Made by a program: the position numbers and the translations under genes. Below, piece after piece: positions 24,809 through 26,669 of a stretch of DNA of 26,669 nt (the first letter of the stretch is position 1; each line of letters starts with the position of its first letter). The notes below the pieces were generated by a model, which saw only the letters and a program-made list of their open reading frames with translations, was not told where the DNA came from and searched no databases. Source of the DNA: a virus; IMG/VR virus record IMGVR_UViG_3300024529_000013, positions 1 to 26,669 of that record; one strand, 5' to 3'.

Positions 24809-25133
24809 TGTCAAGTACTTTTTTTAATCTTCTTTTGGGAGCATCTTCATTAAGCGTTTCGTTTTTCATTTTTTCAAATTCTTTTTGCGCTTCCTTATTA
24901 GCTTCCGACACTTCACCATCATCCTTTGCACCCTCAATTTCCATATAAGCATTTGCTAGAAAAGCTTGAGCTTGCATTCTCTTAGCTCTGTTTTCTTCAA
25001 TTTCAGTCATGAGTCTTTCATACTCTGCCTGCACCTTAAGATGTGGAATTTGGTCTTTATAGAATTTAGTAATTTCAGCTCTTCTTGCCTTTACTTCTTC
25101 TTGGGATAATTGTCCATTATTTTCCTCGTTCAT
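24801..25133 (-). CDS. Small coiled-coil protein, unknown function
   Basis: A 110-aa charged, almost entirely helical protein (SQEEVKARRAEITKFYKDQI, then LKVQAEYERLMTEIEENRAK, then QKEFEKMKNETLNEDAPKRR). Ala-rich and Glu/Lys-rich heptads suggest a coiled coil. No known motif. It is the first gene after the Bacteroidetes-type promoter at 25159-25189, and its stop overlaps the endolysin start by 8 nt. Its leader TTTAAAAACCAAATATAATG is a nearly complete copy of that in front of the scaffold-like gene. It could be a lysis regulator or a packaging/virion component; position only. Confidence 0.7.
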   Translation of the reverse strand: MNEENNGQLSQEEVKARRAEITKFYKDQIPHLKVQAEYERLMTEIEENRAKRMQAQAFLANAYMEIEGAKDDGEVSEANKEAQKEFEKMKNETLNEDAPKRRLKKVLDNE

Positions 25134-25158
25134 TATATTTGGTTTTTAAAATTCGTAC

Positions 25159-25189
25159 CAAATGTAATCAAAACTTTTTAAAAATCAAA
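25159..25189 (-). promoter_or_regulatory. Bacteroidetes-type promoter for the minus-strand lysis/packaging operon
   Basis: On the minus strand: TTTG at 25186-25189, a 19-nt spacer, then TACATTTG at 25159-25166. This matches the Bacteroidetes primary-sigma consensus (-33 TTTG, -7 TAnnTTTG, usual spacing about 19 nt) exactly. The predicted transcription start is about 20 nt upstream of the ATG at 25133. Confidence 0.8.
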
Positions 25190-25231
25190 AAAGTTTACAA
25201 AACAAAATTTTATTATTACAAGACAGGGGTT

Positions 25232-25621
25232 TTAATTTTGTGTGAGTTCGTCCATTATTTTTTTAAGCTCCTCACAACGCAAATAATATTCAGGCTCATC
25301 CATCCCAAGGAAATAATCAATCATACCCTCAAGCTGATCCTTTCCAATTCCACTTACAGGATCATAAATCATCAAAGCAGGGGAATCGTTCTCACTCTCA
25401 TTCTTCACTAAATTAGTAAAGCTAATTTTATTTGTAAGTACCATATAAGAATTTTCAAAGGCCTTCTCAATAATTCCTTCTAACATCTCATCAAATAAAT
25501 CATCATCATATTCCTCCATGCTTACTTCTTTATACAAGTAATATACTAATTTTTGGTGACTTTCCCTTGGACATATTTTTAAAATTTTTTCCCCCAAATT
25601 TTTTACTTCTGTGTTTTGCAT
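25232..25621 (-). CDS. Acidic 129-aa protein, unknown function
   Basis: A 129-aa acidic soluble protein, first gene of the minus strand at the divergent junction. Helical regions include KNLGEKILKICP and LFDEMLEGIIEKAFENS. The middle (PALMIYDPVSGIGKDQLEGM) contains a G-IGKD turn that looks like but is not a P-loop. No known motif. It starts 84 nt from the plus-strand gene at 25705, so the two share a divergent intergenic region. It might be an early or regulatory protein; nothing in the sequence decides. Confidence 0.7.
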   Translation of the reverse strand: MQNTEVKNLGEKILKICPRESHQKLVYYLYKEVSMEEYDDDLFDEMLEGIIEKAFENSYMVLTNKISFTNLVKNESENDSPALMIYDPVSGIGKDQLEGMIDYFLGMDEPEYYLRCEELKKIMDELTQN

Positions 25622-25644
25622 TCTGTTGGGGTCCTATAAATTTG
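25615..25644 (+). promoter_or_regulatory. Bacteroidetes-type promoter for the plus-strand 97-aa gene
   Basis: TTTG at 25615-25618, an 18-nt spacer, then TAAATTTG at 25637-25644, fitting the TTTG / TAnnTTTG consensus. The predicted start near 25651 leaves a 5' leader of about 55 nt containing the hairpin-like GGGGGCCACCCC. The promoter overlaps the first codons of the divergent minus-strand gene. Confidence 0.75.
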
Positions 25645-25704
25645 CTCCCCGGCTATCTTTTGAGTTGGGGGCCACCCCTTATGTCTAATAAAAATTTTTA
25701 CAAA

Positions 25705-25998
25705 ATGGAAAATTCAACAAAATTCAGCAAGACACAAGGTCTTATAGACTTTTTAATCTCACAAGGTGCTAACACTTGTAAGATGATGCGTAACCCACAC
25801 ACAGGCAACAGATTCTTTGCCGTGGAGGGTACTGACCTCACAGGACATGTATCCTCTAAGGTCGGTGAAGAACTATCTGCGGACCTACGTGTCTCTTGGA
25901 TAGAAGGAGTAAATCAAAAGGGTGAAGCTTTTGCAATGTACTCCTTGCACCGTCAAGGGTCTTCGGAGAACACCTTGGATACATTCTCTGTACAGTAG
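25705..25998 (+). CDS. 97-aa protein of unknown function, higher G+C than its neighbours
   Basis: A complete small plus-strand gene: MENSTKFSKTQGLIDFLISQ, then KMMRNPHTGNRFFAV, ending ENTLDTFSVQ. I chose the ATG at 25705 because A-rich leader sequence precedes it; an in-frame ATG at 25681 would add 8 residues. The mixed alpha/beta layout with the RNPHTGNRFFAVEGTD segment recalls short phage proteins with no known function. Codons such as GCC GTG GAG, GCG GAC CTA CGT GTC make it visibly richer in G+C than the rest, suggesting strong expression or transfer. It is driven by the promoter at 25615-25644, and its stop codon sits in a hairpin (25986-26005). Confidence 0.75.
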   Translation: MENSTKFSKTQGLIDFLISQGANTCKMMRNPHTGNRFFAVEGTDLTGHVSSKVGEELSADLRVSWIEGVNQKGEAFAMYSLHRQGSSENTLDTFSVQ

Positions 25999-26005
25999 TA
26001 CAGAG
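25986..26005 (+). other. 8-bp perfect hairpin spanning the stop codon of the 97-aa gene
   Basis: CTCTGTAC-AGTA-GTACAGAG is a perfect 8-bp stem with a tetraloop. The TAG stop (25996-25998) occupies the end of the loop and the first stem base. It begins a chain of hairpins (26004-26016 and 26022-26056) leading into the two structured RNA elements. It may affect termination of translation or mark processing. Confidence 0.8.
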
Positions 26006-26021
26006 GGTGTAACCCTTTAGC

Positions 26022-26056
26022 TGATTGGTGGAAGGCATTGCTACTTTCACCAATCA
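26022..26056 (+). other. 13-bp hairpin in the structured 3' region
   Basis: TGATTGGTGGAAG pairs with CTTTCACCAATCA (13 bp including one G-T), loop GCATTGCTA. An immediately preceding short hairpin (26004-26016) is AGGGT-GTA-ACCCT. There is no T-run after it, so it is not a typical terminator; it abuts structured element 1. Confidence 0.85.
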
Positions 26057-26059
26057 TTT

Positions 26060-26143
26060 AAACTCTTATCCAATTGCAGGTGATACTCTGAGTAGTATTA
26101 ATTAGCGGAAGCACAAGTCAAGGATTGCAACCTTGTAAGAGTA
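26060..26143 (+). ncRNA. Structured RNA element 1 of a pair, family unknown
   Basis: The element is closed by ACTCTTA (26062-26068) and TAAGAGT (26136-26142). Inside the 5' side is ATCCAATTGCAGG. On the 3' side is a hairpin CAAGG-ATTGCAA-CCTTG (26119-26135), whose loop could pair GCAA with the 5' TTGC (26074-26077), giving a pseudoknot. Between these is another hairpin, TGATACT/AGTATTA. The same ends and 3' hairpin recur in element 2 (26319-26439), with a T-A to C-G compensatory change in the closing stem. I do not recognise it as a known riboswitch, ribozyme or intron core. Confidence 0.7.
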
Positions 26144-26289
26144 CATTATATATTGGGAGTATGTGACCATGAAAGAGGCATACATTTATTAACCTTTCCA
26201 TGTTTGTGTAAACATAGGTAGTTCAGGATAAACTATAAAATCTTAGTCAGGATGTGACGAGCTGAGTACGCAGTATATGAACGTGCCTT

Positions 26290-26318
26290 GCAGAGGAGAG
26301 ATCCATGCTCTGCTTTTT
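26290..26318 (+). terminator. Rho-independent terminator-like hairpin before element 2
   Basis: GCAGAG (26290-26295) pairs with CTCTGC (26308-26313) and is followed by five T's. The stem is 6 bp with a 12-nt loop. It could end the transcript containing the 97-aa gene and element 1, so that element 2 and the HNH gene would need readthrough or another promoter. Confidence 0.65.
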
Positions 26319-26439
26319 ATAAACTCTCATCCAATTGCAGGGATAAATAATATAATTTTATAATACAGTAGGCAATCTGATTCCTCTGGGTTTAAACAAC
26401 TATATCAGGCAAGGGCTAAGCAACCTTGTGAGAGTTTAT
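26319..26439 (+). ncRNA. Structured RNA element 2 of a pair, before the HNH gene
   Basis: Closed by ATAAACTCTCA (26319-26329) and TGAGAGTTTAT (26429-26439), an 11-bp perfect stem. Inside are the same ATCCAATTGCAGG as in element 1 and a 3' hairpin CAAGG-GCTAAGCAA-CCTTG (26410-26428), whose GCAA could again pair with TTGC (26335-26338). The middle part differs (A/T-rich, then CAATCTGATTCC) and is longer by about 35 nt. Conserved ends with a variable middle are the normal look of an RNA family. The HNH gene starts 38 nt downstream. Confidence 0.75.
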
Positions 26440-26477
26440 TTAATTAGTTTGTCTCCAGCGTTATTAACTTGTCAATT

Positions 26478-26669
26478 ATGAGAAAGAAGTGTAAGGATTG
26501 TAATAAACCAGCAGCTAGTGATTTTAGTATAAGATGTTTTGATTGTAAAATAAAACTTAAAAGAGAAACACAAAAGGCTAATAAATTAAAACACAATTAT
26601 CATAAAAAACCTAAGCATAGATATGCTACATATAAAAGAGGTGCTGTTAGTAGAGGTGTTGAGTTTAGT
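26478..26669 (+). CDS. HNH endonuclease-like protein, N-terminal part (cut by window edge)
   Basis: The ATG at 26478 opens a frame of 64 codons to the window end. It starts RKKCKDCNKPAASDF with a CxxC pair, then IRCFDCK with a second CxxC, a basic helix and YATYKRGAVSRGVEFS. The zinc-ribbon plus YK-GA-x-RG-EF-S layout is typical of HNH homing endonucleases common in phages; the HNH catalytic motif itself would lie beyond the edge. Such genes are mobile and often sit inside or next to introns. The base usage is A+T-rich, unlike the 97-aa gene upstream. Confidence 0.8.
   Translation, partial: MRKKCKDCNKPAASDFSIRCFDCKIKLKRETQKANKLKHNYHKKPKHRYATYKRGAVSRGVEFS

Noticed and set aside
25085-25411. 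108-aa plus-strand frame across 25085-25411
   Set aside because: It covers two minus-strand genes and their promoter, and shows no protein-like pattern.
25750-25785. A third copy of the structured element inside the 97-aa gene (CAAGGTGCTAACACTTGTAA)
   Set aside because: It resembles the 3' end of element 1 but lacks ATCCAATTGCAGG and a proper closing stem; probably chance within coding sequence.
25856-26053. 65-aa minus-strand open frame over the 97-aa gene end
   Set aside because: It is antisense to a better-supported gene and lies over the structured 3' region; no promoter or protein-like features.
26060-26440. Group I or group II self-splicing intron
   Set aside because: AATTGCAGG resembles a group I P element and an HNH gene is nearby, but I could not find convincing Q, R and S elements in order, a group II domain V, or exon halves of one gene on both sides.
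26060-26440. tRNA or tmRNA genes
   Set aside because: No cloverleaf, T-loop TTC sequence or CCA end could be drawn; the elements are closed by 7-11-bp stems unlike acceptor stems.
1-26669. CRISPR array, transposase or integrase
   Set aside because: No regularly spaced repeats and no transposase or recombinase motifs were seen in any frame examined.

Overview
The window looks like part of the genome of a tailed double-stranded DNA phage infecting a member of the Bacteroidetes, possibly related to crAss-like or marine flavobacterial phages. Evidence for a phage: a complete head-packaging and morphogenesis cassette (large terminase, portal, acidic scaffold-like protein, major capsid protein candidate, neck and connector candidates, large virion proteins) next to an endolysin. 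Evidence for the host group: DNA is strongly A+T-rich, start codons lack Shine-Dalgarno sequences and follow A-rich leaders, and two promoters match the Bacteroidetes primary-sigma consensus (TTTG, 18 or 19 nt, TAnnTTTG). No tRNA, CRISPR array or insertion sequence was seen.

From 1 to 25621 every convincing gene lies on the minus strand, so the reading order is right to left. First come a 129-aa unknown (25232-25621) and a promoter at 25159-25189. This promoter starts a tight, translationally coupled run: coiled-coil protein, peptidoglycan-binding amidase (endolysin), a small alpha-helical protein, an IHF/HU-like protein, a Cys-rich protein, a PD-(D/E)XK nuclease, an unknown 171-aa protein, a 59-aa overlapping ORF, a GroES-like co-chaperonin, TerL and portal. 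After a 154-nt gap with an A/T promoter-like motif come the scaffold-like protein, the major capsid protein and a 64-aa protein, with a strong terminator between the last two. Then come a 338-aa unknown, a connector-like protein, a Dps-like protein with ferroxidase residues, and an abundant-looking 490-aa virion protein that ends in its own terminator. The next block holds Cys-rich virion proteins (185, 56, 72, 1197 and 181 aa), closed by a terminator at 3772-3806. The left end has a metallophosphoesterase, a conserved-looking 188-aa protein, a second connector-like protein, two or three small basic proteins sharing a VPGM peptide, and the start of a fibre-like virion protein cut by the window edge.

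At about 25.65 kb the coding direction flips. A Bacteroidetes-type plus-strand promoter drives a 97-aa protein of higher G+C than its surroundings. Behind it lies about 480 nt without a gene (25999-26477), which is the most unusual part of the window. It contains a hairpin over the stop codon, a short hairpin, a 13-bp hairpin, and two related structured RNA elements (26060-26143 and 26319-26439). The two share sequence at both ends, and their closing stems differ by a compensatory base-pair change. A terminator lies just before the second copy, and an HNH endonuclease-like gene begins directly after it and runs off the window. I could not match these RNAs to a known family.

Regulation visible in the sequence: an A/T-rich motif (TATATTATA core) precedes at least five minus-strand genes or gene blocks and may be the phage late promoter. 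A short AAACCAA element recurs just upstream of five start codons. Terminators follow the genes whose products should be needed in high copy.
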